Notes under the pieces: generated by a model
Seen by the model: the letters and a program-made list of their open reading frames with translations, nothing else
The model's database searches: none
What the model was told of the DNA's origin: nothing
Made by a program: the position numbers and the translations under genes
In this document: one piece after another, positions 10,861 through 19,714 of the stretch
Position numbering within the stretch: the stretch's first letter is position 1
Layout of the letters: the number at the start of each line of letters is the position of its first letter
Assembly (NCBI RefSeq): GCF_001507435.1
Contig: NZ_LMWH01000205.1
Coordinates: 1-64,000, forward strand
From: Streptomyces sp. NRRL F-5122
GTDB taxonomy: Bacteria > Actinomycetota > Actinomycetes > Streptomycetales > Streptomycetaceae
Direction: 5' to 3'
DNA: 64,000 nt

Positions 10861-12959
10861 CGGAGCACCCGACCTCCCACAAGAGCCCGCAGCAGGGCGT
10901 CGGCCCTGCGGACCCCCGCGGGGCGCTCCTGCGTACCCCGGAACCGCTGCCCACCCCGCCCGCCACGGCTTTACCGGCACAGACCCGGGCGGGTGGCGAG
11001 GCGCCGTCGTCCGGTCCGCTGTCCTGCGCGAAGCAGGGTCCGCCGGGCAACCCCGGCGGCACCTCCTCCCCGTTGCCCGCGACGGATGGCTCCGAGCACT
11101 CCCAGCCGGCCGCCGAGGAGCCGGGCACGCACCGGCCGCGTCCGGTTCCGGAGGGCATCCCGGCGCAGCCCGGCGGTGAGCAGGACCGTGTGTCCGCGCC
11201 GCCCGGCGGCAAGGACCGGCGCACCGGCCAGAGCCCGATGCCGCACGGCCCCATGCCCATGCGGCGTGACGGGGACCGGCTGCGTTTCGTGGGCGCCGCC
11301 ACCCGGCGGATCGCCCGCGGCATCGACCTCGACGAGATCGTGATGGGGCTGTGCCGGGCCACCGTGCCCACCTTCTCCGACGCGATACTCGTCTATCTGC
11401 GCGATCCGCTCCCCGTGGGCGACGAGCGGCCCGCCGGACCGCTCGTACTACGGCTGCGGCGCACCGACCGGATCCCGCAGGAGCGGGATCTGGAGGACGG
11501 GATCCTCCCGGTTCCGGTACCGGAGAACTCCGGCCTGGTGGCCCTGAACAGCGAACTGTGCGAGGTGCGACCCGGCGGTGCGCTCGCCGAGGTGCTGCGG
11601 GGGGTCCGTCCGGTCTTCGCGGACGCGCCCGCCGCCCGCGCCGCGCTGCCCGAGCTGCTCGGCGACGACACCATGGTCCCCGCGGGCCAGCGGGCGATCC
11701 TCGCTCCGCTGCGCGGCCGCCGCAGGGTCATCGGCGCCGTCCTCTTCCTGCGCCGCCCCGACCGGCTGGCGTTCGAGGCGGACGACCTGCTGGTCGCCGC
11801 TCAGCTCGCCACGCACAGCGCGCTCGGCATCGACAAGGCGGTGCTGTACGGCCGTGAGGCGTACATCGCCGACGAACTGCAGCGGACGATGCTGCCCGAG
11901 ACCCTGCCGAACCCGACGGGTGTCCGGCTGGCGTCGCGCTATCTGCCGGCCGCAGAGACCGCCCGTGTCGGCGGCGACTGGTACGACGCGATCCCGCTGC
12001 CGGGCAGCCGCGTCGCACTCGTGGTCGGCGACGTCATGGGCCACTCCATGACATCCGCGGCGATCATGGGCCAGCTGCGGACGACCGCCCAGACGCTCGC
12101 CGGGCTCGATCTGCCGCCGCAGGAGGTGCTGCACCACCTCGACGAGCAGGCCCAGCGGCTCGGCACCGACCGCATGGCCACCTGCCTGTACGCGGTGTAC
12201 GACCCGGTCGCGCACCGGATCACCATCGCCAACGCCGGCCATCCCCCGCCGGTCCTGCTGCACCTCGGCGGCCGGGCGGAGGTGCTGCGGGTCCCGGCGG
12301 GCGCGCCCATCGGCGTGGGCGGGGTGGACTTCGAGGCCGTGGAGCTGGACGCACCGGCCGGCGCGACCCTCCTGCTGTACACCGACGGCCTCGTCGAGTC
12401 GCGGCTGCGGGACGTGTGGACCGGCATAGAACAGCTGCGGGAGAAGCTCGCCGCCACCGCCCAGCTCACCGGCGCCGATCATTCGCCGCCGCTCGAGGCG
12501 CTGTGCGACGAGGTGCTCGACATGCTCGGCCCGGGCGACCGCGACGACGACATCGCGCTGCTCGCCGCCCGCTTCGACGGGATCGCGCCGAGTGACGTCG
12601 CGTACTGGGTCCTCGATCCCGAGGACGCGGCCCCGAGCCGGGCCCGGCGGCTCGCCCGCCGTGCGCTCGCCCACTGGGGCATGGAGGAGCTGACGGACTC
12701 GGTGGAGCTGCTGGTCAGTGAGGTCGTGACCAATGCGGTGCGCTACGCGTCGCGTCCCGTCACGCTGCGGCTGCTGCGCACCGATGTGCTGCGCTGCGAG
12801 GTGGGCGACGACGTTCCGCAGCTGCCGCGGCTGCGGCAGGCCCGGGCTACGGACGAGGGGGGCCGTGGTCTGTACCTGGTCAACCGGTTGGCCCGGCGGT
12901 GGGGTGCGACCCGTCTGAGCACCGGGAAGGTGGTCTGGTTCGAACTGAACAGGGGCTGA
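10842..12959 (+). CDS. GAF / SpoIIE-type PP2C phosphatase / HATPase regulator
   Basis: A 705-residue cytosolic signalling protein. Residues 1-140 are Pro/Gly-rich and disordered; about 160-320 form a GAF sensor domain; about 345-550 the SpoIIE-family PP2C phosphatase, with the metal-binding ARVGGDWYDAIPLPG and LVVGDVMGHSM motifs and the late GDRDDDIALLAARF aspartates; about 590-700 an anti-sigma-like HATPase (ELLVSEVVTNAVRYA, DEGGRGLYLVNRLA). Such proteins couple dephosphorylation of an anti-anti-sigma factor with serine kinase/anti-sigma activity. No STAS or sigma partner is adjacent. The start ATG at 10842 is the first in frame; the RBS is poor. Confidence 0.88.
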   Translation: MDSTRVTEHPTSHKSPQQGVGPADPRGALLRTPEPLPTPPATALPAQTRAGGEAPSSGPLSCAKQGPPGNPGGTSSPLPATDGSEHSQPAAEEPGTHRPRPVPEGIPAQPGGEQDRVSAPPGGKDRRTGQSPMPHGPMPMRRDGDRLRFVGAATRRIARGIDLDEIVMGLCRATVPTFSDAILVYLRDPLPVGDERPAGPLVLRLRRTDRIPQERDLEDGILPVPVPENSGLVALNSELCEVRPGGALAEVLRGVRPVFADAPAARAALPELLGDDTMVPAGQRAILAPLRGRRRVIGAVLFLRRPDRLAFEADDLLVAAQLATHSALGIDKAVLYGREAYIADELQRTMLPETLPNPTGVRLASRYLPAAETARVGGDWYDAIPLPGSRVALVVGDVMGHSMTSAAIMGQLRTTAQTLAGLDLPPQEVLHHLDEQAQRLGTDRMATCLYAVYDPVAHRITIANAGHPPPVLLHLGGRAEVLRVPAGAPIGVGGVDFEAVELDAPAGATLLLYTDGLVESRLRDVWTGIEQLREKLAATAQLTGADHSPPLEALCDEVLDMLGPGDRDDDIALLAARFDGIAPSDVAYWVLDPEDAAPSRARRLARRALAHWGMEELTDSVELLVSEVVTNAVRYASRPVTLRLLRTDVLRCEVGDDVPQLPRLRQARATDEGGRGLYLVNRLARRWGATRLSTGKVVWFELNRG

Positions 12960-13000
12960 GCGGCGAGGACGGGCCGAGCGGCAGTAGAACGATGCCGGTC

Positions 13001-13015
13001 TTGGACTCAGTCCAA
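13001..13015. promoter_or_regulatory. Fur/PerR-type operator upstream of catalase
   Basis: TTGGACT-C-AGTCCAA is a perfect 7-1-7 inverted repeat, 88 bp before the catalase start. Fur-family regulators, including the peroxide sensors PerR and CatR that control streptomycete catalases, bind 7-1-7 type dyads. No regulator gene of that family is in the window, so it would act in trans. Confidence 0.6.
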
Positions 13016-13025
13016 AAGTTGCCAA

Positions 13026-13096
13026 CCTCCCGTCGTAGGAGTTGACTGCTGGGGTGAGCGAAGCGACCTGACCGACCCCTTTTGTACGACGGGAGG
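13026..13096 (+). promoter_or_regulatory. Catalase leader hairpin masking the ribosome binding site
   Basis: CCTCCCGTCGTA (13026-13037) is exactly complementary to TACGACGGGAGG (13085-13096), 12 bp with a 47-nt loop; the loop holds a nested GGGGT/ACCCC stem (13051-13055 with 13075-13079). The right arm contains GGGAGG, the catalase Shine-Dalgarno, six bases before the GTG start. If transcription starts upstream of 13026, the stem would block translation. The TTGACT at 13042 could be a -35 box giving a shorter leader without the left arm. Confidence 0.55.
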
Positions 13097-13102
13097 ACGC
13101 TC

Positions 13103-14566
13103 GTGACGCAGGCACCCCAGTCGGTTCCTTACACCACCAGCAATGCGGGTATCCCGGTGGAGAGCGACGAGCACTCGCTCACCGTCGGCCCCGACGGCCC
13201 GATTCTGCTCCAGGACCATTACCTCATCGAGAAGATGGCCCAGTTCAACAGGGAGCGGGTACCGGAGCGGGTGGTACACGCCAAGGGCAGTGGCGCGTAC
13301 GGAACCTTCGAAGTCACCAACGATGTCAGCCAGTTCACCAAGGCAGACCTGTTCCAGCCGGGGAAGCGCACCGAGATGCTCGCACGCTTCTCCACCGTCG
13401 CCGGTGAACTCGGCTCCCCGGACACCTGGCGCGACCCGCGCGGTTTCGCGCTGAAGTTCTACACCCAGCACGGCAACTACGACCTGGTCGGCAACAACAC
13501 ACCGGTCTTCTTCGTCCGTGACTCGCAGAAGTTCCAGGACTTCATCCGCTCCCAGAAGCGCCACCCGGTGACCGGGCTGCGCAACAACGACATGCAGTGG
13601 GACTTCTGGACCCTGTCCCCCGAGTCCGCGCACATGGTGACGTGGCTCATGGGCGACCGGGGCATCCCGAAGACGTACCGCAACATGAACGGGTACTCCT
13701 CCCACACCTACATGTGGGTCAACGGCGGCGGCGAGAGGTTCTGGGTCAAGTACCACATGAAGACCGACCAGGGCATCGACTTCCTCACCCAGGAGGCGGC
13801 CGACGAACTGGCGGGCAAGGACGCCGACGTGCACCGCCGCGATCTGTACGAGGCGATCGAGCGCGGCGACCACCCGTCCTGGACGATGTACGTCCAGGTG
13901 ATGCCCTTCGACGACGCGCCGGACTACCGGTTCAACCCGTTCGACCTCACCAAGGTGTGGCCGCACGGCGACTATCCGTTGATCGAGGTCGGCCGGATGA
14001 CGCTCGACAAGAATCCGGAGGACTACTTCATCCATATCGAGCAGGCCGCGTTCGAGCCGTCCAACATGGTGCCGGGCATCGGCCCGTCCCCGGACAAGAT
14101 GCTGCTCGGCCGGCTCTTCTCGTACCCGGACACGCACCGCTACCGCATCGGCCCCAACTACGCCCAGTTGCCGCCCAACCGGCCTCGTGTGGACGTGCGC
14201 TCCTACGCCAAGGACGGCCCGATGCGCTACGAGCCCGCGCGCACCGCGCGGCCGTACGCCCCGAACTCCTACGGCGGACCGGCCGCGGACGTCCAGCAGT
14301 TCGGCGACCCGGCCGGCTGGCACACGGCGGGCGAGATGGTGCGGGAGGCCTATCGGCTGCACCGCGAGGACGACGACTTCGGCCAGGCGCACACGATGGT
14401 CCGCCAGGTCCTGGACGAGGCGGCCCGCGACCGGCTGGTCTCCAACGTCACAGGGCACCTGCTGCAGGGCGTGAGCCGCCCGGTCCTGGACCGTGCGCTG
14501 CAGTACTGGCGCAACATCGACAAGGAGATCGGCGACCGTATCGCCCACAACGTCAACGGCGGCTGA
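13103..14566 (+). CDS. Monofunctional haem catalase
   Basis: Decomposes hydrogen peroxide to water and oxygen. The 487-residue small-subunit (clade 3-like) catalase shows the distal histidine region ([16 protein letters not shown]), the active-site asparagine segment ([16 protein letters not shown]) and the proximal haem ligand region ([18 protein letters not shown], the Tyr being the axial ligand). The start is GTG at 13103, six bases after GGGAGG; an upstream in-frame codon at 13082 lies inside the leader hairpin. It sits between genes that I recall as neighbours in S. coelicolor, so this looks like an insertion into the core order. A strong terminator follows. Confidence 0.95.
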   Translation: MTQAPQSVPYTTSNAGIPVESDEHSLTVGPDGPILLQDHYLIEKMAQFNRERVPERVVHAKGSGAYGTFEVTNDVSQFTKADLFQPGKRTEMLARFSTVAGELGSPDTWRDPRGFALKFYTQHGNYDLVGNNTPVFFVRDSQKFQDFIRSQKRHPVTGLRNNDMQWDFWTLSPESAHMVTWLMGDRGIPKTYRNMNGYSSHTYMWVNGGGERFWVKYHMKTDQGIDFLTQEAADELAGKDADVHRRDLYEAIERGDHPSWTMYVQVMPFDDAPDYRFNPFDLTKVWPHGDYPLIEVGRMTLDKNPEDYFIHIEQAAFEPSNMVPGIGPSPDKMLLGRLFSYPDTHRYRIGPNYAQLPPNRPRVDVRSYAKDGPMRYEPARTARPYAPNSYGGPAADVQQFGDPAGWHTAGEMVREAYRLHREDDDFGQAHTMVRQVLDEAARDRLVSNVTGHLLQGVSRPVLDRALQYWRNIDKEIGDRIAHNVNGG

Positions 14567-14580
14567 CGCACAGCACACGA

Positions 14581-14613
14581 AGGGAGCCCGGTGGACCGTC
14601 CACCGGGCTCCCT
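14581..14613. terminator. Bidirectional terminator between catalase and the PBP gene
   Basis: A 15-bp perfect stem: AGGGAGCCCGGTGGA pairs with TCCACCGGGCTCCCT across a 3-nt loop. It ends 5 bp before the convergent PBP stop, so it serves both genes. Confidence 0.9.
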
Positions 14614-14617
14614 CGTG

Positions 14618-16960
14618 CTACTGGCCCCCGTTGGGGTCGAGCGGGTTCTTCGGGGTGCTCGGAGGCGTGGTCCCCGGAGGTGCCGGCGGGGTCGTCGTCG
14701 TCGGCGGCGCGGACGTCGGCGGCTGGGTGCCCGGAGTCGTGGTGGGCGGCGTCGTCGGCGGCGCGGACGTCGGCGGCGCGGTGGTCGGCGTCGACGGCGG
14801 GCTCGTGGTCGGCGACTGCGAGAGGGTCGGCGACAGGGTCGGCTGGACCGCGGCGCCCTGTGTGGTGTCCAGGTCGAACTTGGCGACCTCGCCCATCGCA
14901 TCGAAGGTGTAGGCCGCCCATATCTGCGCCGGGTAGCCACCGCCGTTGATGCGGCCGGGAGCCGGGAGCAGGCCCGTGGCGCCCTGGAGGGTGACCTGGG
15001 CATGGGTCTTGGCGTCCTCACCGAAGAGGCCGACCGAGGTGACCAGGTTCGGCGTGAAGCCGGTGAACCAGGCCGACTTGTTGTTGTCGGACGTACCCGT
15101 CTTGCCCGCCACCTGCTGGCCGTCGCGCGAGGGGTTGTCCCGCACCGACACCTTGGCCGTACCGTCGTCGACCACGCCGGTGAGCACCGAGGTCACCGTG
15201 TCGGCGGCCTCGCGGCTGATCACCTGGTCGCCGATCGGGTCGGGCATCGTGACCGTGCGGTCCTTGTGCTCGGCCGACTTGATGATCGCCGGGGTGACCT
15301 TCCTGCCGTGGTTGTCGAGGGTCGCGTAGATTCCGGCCATCTCCAGCGGGCTCGCGCCCATACTGCCCAGGGTCTGCGCGGGCACGGCCTGCATGCCCTT
15401 GGTGTCCATGCCCAGGTCGCCGGCGACCTTCATCACGTTGTCCATGCCGACGTCCACACCCATCTGTGCGAAGACCGAGTTCACGGACTGGTTCATCGCC
15501 TTCTGCACCGTGATGTCGCCGTAGTCCTGGTCGTCCTCGTTCGGCGGGGCGAAGGCGATCGCACTGCCCTTGACCGGACGGCCGCTGGTGCCGTCGTAGA
15601 TCGTGTTGGCGGTGATCGGCCGGTCGTCCTGGGTCTTGGCCTGCTCGTCCACGGCGGCGGCGAGTATCAGCGGCTTGAAGGTGGAGGCGGGCTGGTAGTC
15701 GCGGCGGGTGGCGTTGTTGGTGAAGTGCTTGAGGTAGTCCACGCCGCCGTACATGGCGAGCACACGGCCCGTCTTCGGGTCGACGGACACGGCACCGGGC
15801 TGGACGTCGCCGTCGACCGAGCGCTTCTTCGGGTTCAGCTTGCTGGTGAGCTTGTCCTTGACGGCCTGCTCCAGCTGGGCCTGCTTCTTCTTGTCGATGT
15901 TCACGGTGATGGTCCAGCCGCCCGACTTCACGAGCGCCTCGGCGTCACCGATCGAGGCCGCGGTGCCCTGGGAGACGAGCTGCCTCTCCAGGGACGCGTT
16001 GGCCGCGTCCACCAGATAGCCGGTCTGCCCCTCCATGCCGGGCGCCCCCTTGGGCGCCTTCGGCACCGGGAACTTCATGGCCGTGCGCTTGCCCGCGTCC
16101 AGCCAGTGCTGGCCCACCATGTTGTCGAGCACGTAGTTCCAGCGGTTCTGCACCAGCTTCTTGCCGGTGTCGGTGGCGACGGCCCAGTCGTACTGGCTCG
16201 GCGCCTGGAGCAGCGCCGCCAGATACGCGCCCTCCTCCACCGTGAGGTCCTTGGCGTCCTTGCGGTAGTAGGCCTGCGCGGCGGCCTGGATGCCGTAGGC
16301 GCCACGACCGTAGTAGCTGGTGTTGATGTAGCCCGCCAGGATGTACTCCTTGGACTTCTGGCGGTCCAGCTTCAGCGAGATGACCAGTTCCTTCAGCTTG
16401 CGCGTGACGGTCTGGTTCTGGTTCAGGTAGTAGTTCTTGACGTACTGCTGGGTGATCGTCGAACCACCCTGCGCGCCCTTGCCCGAGACGGTGTTGAGCA
16501 GACCGCGTGCCGTGCCCTTCAGGTCGACGCCCGCGTCCTGGTAGAAGGTCTTGTTCTCGGCGGCGACGAAGGTGTGCTGGACCTCCTTGGGCACCTGGGC
16601 GAGGTCGACGTTCTCGCGGTTGACCTCACCGGTGCGGGCGAGAATGCTGCCGTCGCTGTACTTGTAGACGTTGGACTGCAGCTTGGCGGCGGCGTTCCCC
16701 GCGGGGATCGGGGTCATCACGTACATCAGGACGAACGCGCCCATGACGAGCAGCACAAAGCCGAACAGCGTGCCGAGGATCGACTTCCAGGTGACGAACC
16801 TGCGTATGCCGCCCTTCTTGCCCTTGGCGGCGCTCGCACGCGCTGCGGCCCTGCCGCCGACCGACGGCGAGCCGACCGTCCGCTCGGCTCCGGACGAGCG
16901 CTTGGGCGCCGCGCGGCGGCCACCGCGCTGCCGCGCTCGTCTCTCTTCCGCTCGTCCCAT
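14618..16960 (-). CDS. Class A penicillin-binding protein (transglycosylase/transpeptidase)
   Basis: A bifunctional peptidoglycan synthase, 780 residues. A basic cytoplasmic N-terminus (1-57) precedes a membrane anchor (about 60-82). The GT51 domain has the catalytic glutamate E135 (AAENKTFYQ) and GGSTITQQ (165-172); the transpeptidase domain has SxxK at 426-429 (STFK), SVN at 492-494 and KTGT at 620-623. From about 692 a Pro/Thr/Ser-rich tail of some 85 residues, mostly PPT repeats, resembles the wall-spanning tails of actinobacterial PBPs. It is transcribed alone, convergent with the catalase. Confidence 0.95.
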   Translation of the reverse strand: MGRAEERRARQRGGRRAAPKRSSGAERTVGSPSVGGRAAARASAAKGKKGGIRRFVTWKSILGTLFGFVLLVMGAFVLMYVMTPIPAGNAAAKLQSNVYKYSDGSILARTGEVNRENVDLAQVPKEVQHTFVAAENKTFYQDAGVDLKGTARGLLNTVSGKGAQGGSTITQQYVKNYYLNQNQTVTRKLKELVISLKLDRQKSKEYILAGYINTSYYGRGAYGIQAAAQAYYRKDAKDLTVEEGAYLAALLQAPSQYDWAVATDTGKKLVQNRWNYVLDNMVGQHWLDAGKRTAMKFPVPKAPKGAPGMEGQTGYLVDAANASLERQLVSQGTAASIGDAEALVKSGGWTITVNIDKKKQAQLEQAVKDKLTSKLNPKKRSVDGDVQPGAVSVDPKTGRVLAMYGGVDYLKHFTNNATRRDYQPASTFKPLILAAAVDEQAKTQDDRPITANTIYDGTSGRPVKGSAIAFAPPNEDDQDYGDITVQKAMNQSVNSVFAQMGVDVGMDNVMKVAGDLGMDTKGMQAVPAQTLGSMGASPLEMAGIYATLDNHGRKVTPAIIKSAEHKDRTVTMPDPIGDQVISREAADTVTSVLTGVVDDGTAKVSVRDNPSRDGQQVAGKTGTSDNNKSAWFTGFTPNLVTSVGLFGEDAKTHAQVTLQGATGLLPAPGRINGGGYPAQIWAAYTFDAMGEVAKFDLDTTQGAAVQPTLSPTLSQSPTTSPPSTPTTAPPTSAPPTTPPTTTPGTQPPTSAPPTTTTPPAPPGTTPPSTPKNPLDPNGGQ

Positions 16961-17198
16961 GGGTCGATCCGCTCCGCTTCGTTCTCGTGTGTCACACAGG
17001 GGCGTGGCTCGGGTCAGCTCAGAAAACTAACACCACGCGATATGACAAAGGCGCGCCGATCACGCCTTTTGCGGACGTGACAATCAGCACCTGTCCCATC
17101 CGAACCGACGATCGAACGGCATGAAAGGTTGTCATGACGGGTAATGTGCTATCACTTAGCTAGAGTCGTGCTAGTGGACGAAACGGGGGATACCACTC
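16961..17198. promoter_or_regulatory. Divergent promoter region, PBP and SPFH genes
   Basis: A 238-bp gap between divergent genes. It is locally A/T-richer than its surroundings (for example near 17020-17060 and 17145-17175), as expected for promoters. A GGGGGAT RBS precedes the SPFH start. No clear dyad operator is seen. Confidence 0.4.
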
Positions 17199-18131
17199 AT
17201 GTCCACACAAGACGCTTCCGCTGCCGGTGACCTACCGGAGATGCCCTCGCCCCGCGTCCGCGAGTTCGCCGCGCACAGCATCGGCGGCGGGGCGGCGCTG
17301 CTTCTCGGGCTCGTCGGACTGGCGCTGGGCGCCTGTCTGATCGCGCTGGGGGCGAACCTCGGCTCCGGCTCCGGGGCCGCGTCGATCGTGGCCGGTGTCC
17401 TGCTCGCCATATCGGCGCTCATCGCGATGGCCGGCCTGAACACCGTGGCACCCGGCGAGGCCAGGGTCGTCCAGCTCTTCGGCCGCTACCGCGGCACCAT
17501 CCGCCAGGACGGACTGCGCTGGGTGAACCCGTTCACCTCCCGCACGAAGATCTCGACCCGGGTGCGCAACAACGAGACCGCCGTCCTGAAGGTCAACGAC
17601 GCCTACGGCAACCCGATCGAGCTGGCCGCCGTGGTGGTCTGGAGGGTCGAGGACACCGCGCAGGCCACCTTCGAGGTCGACGACTACCTGGAGTTCGTCT
17701 CCACGCAGACCGAGACCGCCGTACGGCACATCGCCATCGAGTACCCGTACGACGCCCACGAGGAGGACGGGCTCTCACTGCGGGGCAACGCGGAGGAGAT
17801 CACCGAGAAGCTCGCCGCGGAGCTGCAGGCGCGCGTGGAGGCCGCCGGGGTGCGGATCGTCGAGTCGCGCTTCACGCATCTCGCGTACGCGCCGGAGATC
17901 GCCTCCGCGATGCTCCAGCGGCAGCAGGCCGGAGCGGTGGTCGCCGCGCGGCGGCAGATCGTCGACGGCGCGGTCGGCATGGTCGAGGCGGCCCTCGCCC
18001 GGATCGCGGAGCAGGACATCGTGGAGCTCGACGAGGAACGGAAGGCGGCGATGGTGTCGAATCTGATGGTGGTGCTCTGCGGGGACCGGGCGCCGCAGCC
18101 CGTGCTCAACACCGGATCGCTCTACCAGTGA
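17199..18131 (+). CDS. SPFH/band 7 membrane protein
   Basis: A 310-residue stomatin/prohibitin-like protein. Two hydrophobic segments at about 30-50 and 63-82 anchor it; the SPFH domain follows ([20 protein letters not shown], then GLRWVNPF and [10 protein letters not shown]), and a helical, probably coiled-coil, C-terminus ([20 protein letters not shown]). SPFH proteins organise membrane microdomains. The stop overlaps the start of the following ribbon-helix-helix gene (GTGA), so the pair is translationally coupled. Confidence 0.85.
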   Translation: MSTQDASAAGDLPEMPSPRVREFAAHSIGGGAALLLGLVGLALGACLIALGANLGSGSGAASIVAGVLLAISALIAMAGLNTVAPGEARVVQLFGRYRGTIRQDGLRWVNPFTSRTKISTRVRNNETAVLKVNDAYGNPIELAAVVVWRVEDTAQATFEVDDYLEFVSTQTETAVRHIAIEYPYDAHEEDGLSLRGNAEEITEKLAAELQARVEAAGVRIVESRFTHLAYAPEIASAMLQRQQAGAVVAARRQIVDGAVGMVEAALARIAEQDIVELDEERKAAMVSNLMVVLCGDRAPQPVLNTGSLYQ

Positions 18132-18376
18132 CGGATCCCTCCGAAGGTCCGGCCCCCCGGCGTCGGCCGCAGCAGCGCAAGCAGGTGCTGCTGCGGCTGG
18201 ATCCGTCGGTCTACGAGGCGCTCGCCCGCTGGGCGTCGGACGAACTGCGCTCGGCCAATGCCCAGATCGAGTTCCTGCTCCGGCGGTCCCTCGCGGAAGC
18301 GGGTCGGCTCCCCCGTGGGACGGCACCGATCCCCCGCCGCGGACGTCCGCCGGCATCCGGCGACCCGGAGACCTAG
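18128..18376 (+). CDS. Small ribbon-helix-helix protein
   Basis: An 82-residue basic protein. The core [20 protein letters not shown] is an Arc/CopG-type ribbon-helix-helix, with the beta strand LLRLDPSVY followed by two helices ([21 protein letters not shown]). Such proteins usually bind DNA as dimers; in Streptomyces, Arc-like partners downstream of SPFH genes are common but uncharacterised to my knowledge. The start is GTG at 18128, overlapping the SPFH stop. Confidence 0.75.
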   Translation: MTDPSEGPAPRRRPQQRKQVLLRLDPSVYEALARWASDELRSANAQIEFLLRRSLAEAGRLPRGTAPIPRRGRPPASGDPET

Positions 18377-18451
18377 ACAGGGCGTCCGAACCATGTAACC
18401 GAACCGTGACAAACGGCTCCCACCAGGGAAGACGCGGTCCGGACCAAGATC

Positions 18452-18494
18452 TATACGCACTGTGTATACGTGGGGTGTATACGCCATGTGTACA
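18452..18494. promoter_or_regulatory. Tandem GTATAC-like operators upstream of padR
   Basis: Four related elements (TATACG at 18452, GTATACG at 18464, GTATACG at 18477, TGTACA at 18489) recur at 12-13 bp spacing, so they lie roughly one helical turn apart. They end 10 bp before the PadR start. Self-regulation by the PadR protein is the simplest interpretation. Confidence 0.6.
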
Positions 18495-18503
18495 GTGCTT
18501 GCC

Positions 18504-19028
18504 ATGTCCATCGGTCACACTCTTCTCGGACTCCTGGAGTCCGGACCACGTCACGGCTACGACCTGAAGCGGGCCTTCGACGAGAAATTCGGTCACGACC
18601 GGCCGCTGCACTACGGCCAGGTCTACTCGACGATGTCCCGGCTGCTGAAGAACGGCCTCGTCGAAGTCGACGGCATCGAGCCGGGCGGCGGCCCCGAACG
18701 GAAGCGCTACGCCATCACCGACGCCGGGGTCACCGACGTTCGGCAGTGGCTCGCGACCCCGGAGAAGCCCGAGCCGTATCTGCAGTCGACCCTCTACACC
18801 AAGGTCGTCCTCGCACTGCTCACACACCGCGACGCGGCCGACATACTCGACACGCAGCGTGCCGAACACCTGCGCATGATGCGGATCCTGACCGACCGCA
18901 AGCGCAAGGGCGACCTGGCCGACCAGCTGATCTGCGATCACGCCCTGTTCCACCTCGAGGCCGATCTGCGCTGGCTGGAACTGACCGCCGCACGCCTCGA
19001 CAAGCTCGCAGAGGCGGTGGCCAAGTGA
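18504..19028 (+). CDS. PadR family transcriptional regulator
   Basis: A 174-residue repressor. The N-terminal winged helix (residues 1-80) has the family pattern GHTLLGLLESGPRHGYDLKR and YGQVYSTMSRLLKNGLVE; the C-terminal helices (100-170) form the dimer arm. PadR proteins commonly sense antimicrobials and repress transporter genes. The start ATG at 18504 begins MSIGHTLLGLL; an ATG 14 codons upstream lies within the operator repeats. The stop overlaps the GTG start of the ABC ATPase, so regulator and transporter form one operon. Confidence 0.88.
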   Translation: MSIGHTLLGLLESGPRHGYDLKRAFDEKFGHDRPLHYGQVYSTMSRLLKNGLVEVDGIEPGGGPERKRYAITDAGVTDVRQWLATPEKPEPYLQSTLYTKVVLALLTHRDAADILDTQRAEHLRMMRILTDRKRKGDLADQLICDHALFHLEADLRWLELTAARLDKLAEAVAK

Positions 19029-19714
19029 CTCCTCCCCCCGGTTCCCTGCTGACCGCCCAGGACCTGCGCAAGACGTACGGTCCGACCGTGGCCCTCGACG
19101 GCGCCGAGTTCTCCATCCACCCGGGCGAGATCGTCGCCGTGATGGGTCCGTCCGGTTCGGGGAAGTCGACCCTGCTGCACTGTCTCGCCGGGATCGTGCC
19201 CCCCGACTCGGGCTCGATCCTCTACAACGGCCGCGAGATGGCCGGCATGAGCGACGCCGAGCGCAGCCTGCTCAGGCGCTCGGAGTTCGGCTTCGTGTTC
19301 CAGTTCGGTCAGCTCGTGCCCGAACTGACCTGCGTCGAGAACGTGGCCCTCCCGATGCGTCTGAGCGGCACCTCGCGCAAGGAGGCCGAACGAACCGCCC
19401 TGTCCTGGATGGAGCGGCTCGAGGTCGACGATCTCGCGCGCAAGCGCCCTGGTGAGATATCCGGAGGTCAGGGGCAGCGTGTGGCCGTCGCCCGCGCCCT
19501 GGTCACCAACCCGCGCGTGCTGTTCGCGGACGAGCCCACAGGCGCGCTGGACTCCCTCAACGGCGAGCGGGTGATGGAGCTGCTGACCGAGGCCGCCCGG
19601 TCCACCAACGCCGCCGTCGTACTGGTCACGCACGAGGCACGGGTGGCCGCGTACTCCGACCGCGAGATCGTCGTACGGGACGGCAAGTCGCGGGACATGG
19701 AGCGCGTCGTATGA
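19025..19714 (+). CDS. ABC transporter ATP-binding protein (MacB/LolD type)
   Basis: A 229-residue ATPase with Walker A GPSGSGKST (41-49), signature ISGGQGQR, Walker B VLFADEPTGALD and the switch histidine (VLVTHEARV). It pairs with the FtsX-like permease that follows, the type VII ABC arrangement that acts as a mechanotransmitter in antibiotic detoxification or lipoprotein/cell-wall processes. The start is GTG at 19025, overlapping the padR stop; its own stop overlaps the permease start (ATGA). Confidence 0.9.
   Translation: MTPPPGSLLTAQDLRKTYGPTVALDGAEFSIHPGEIVAVMGPSGSGKSTLLHCLAGIVPPDSGSILYNGREMAGMSDAERSLLRRSEFGFVFQFGQLVPELTCVENVALPMRLSGTSRKEAERTALSWMERLEVDDLARKRPGEISGGQGQRVAVARALVTNPRVLFADEPTGALDSLNGERVMELLTEAARSTNAAVVLVTHEARVAAYSDREIVVRDGKSRDMERVV

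Noticed and set aside
14655..14830. Repetitive GGCGG/CGGCG-rich segment considered as a DNA repeat or CRISPR-like array
   Set aside because: The period is irregular and it encodes the Pro/Thr-rich tail of the PBP; simple coding repeats explain it.
14591..17080. 829-codon plus-strand frame opposite the PBP gene
   Set aside because: It is the antisense frame of the PBP; repeated Val/Asp/His/Leu blocks mirror the real codons.
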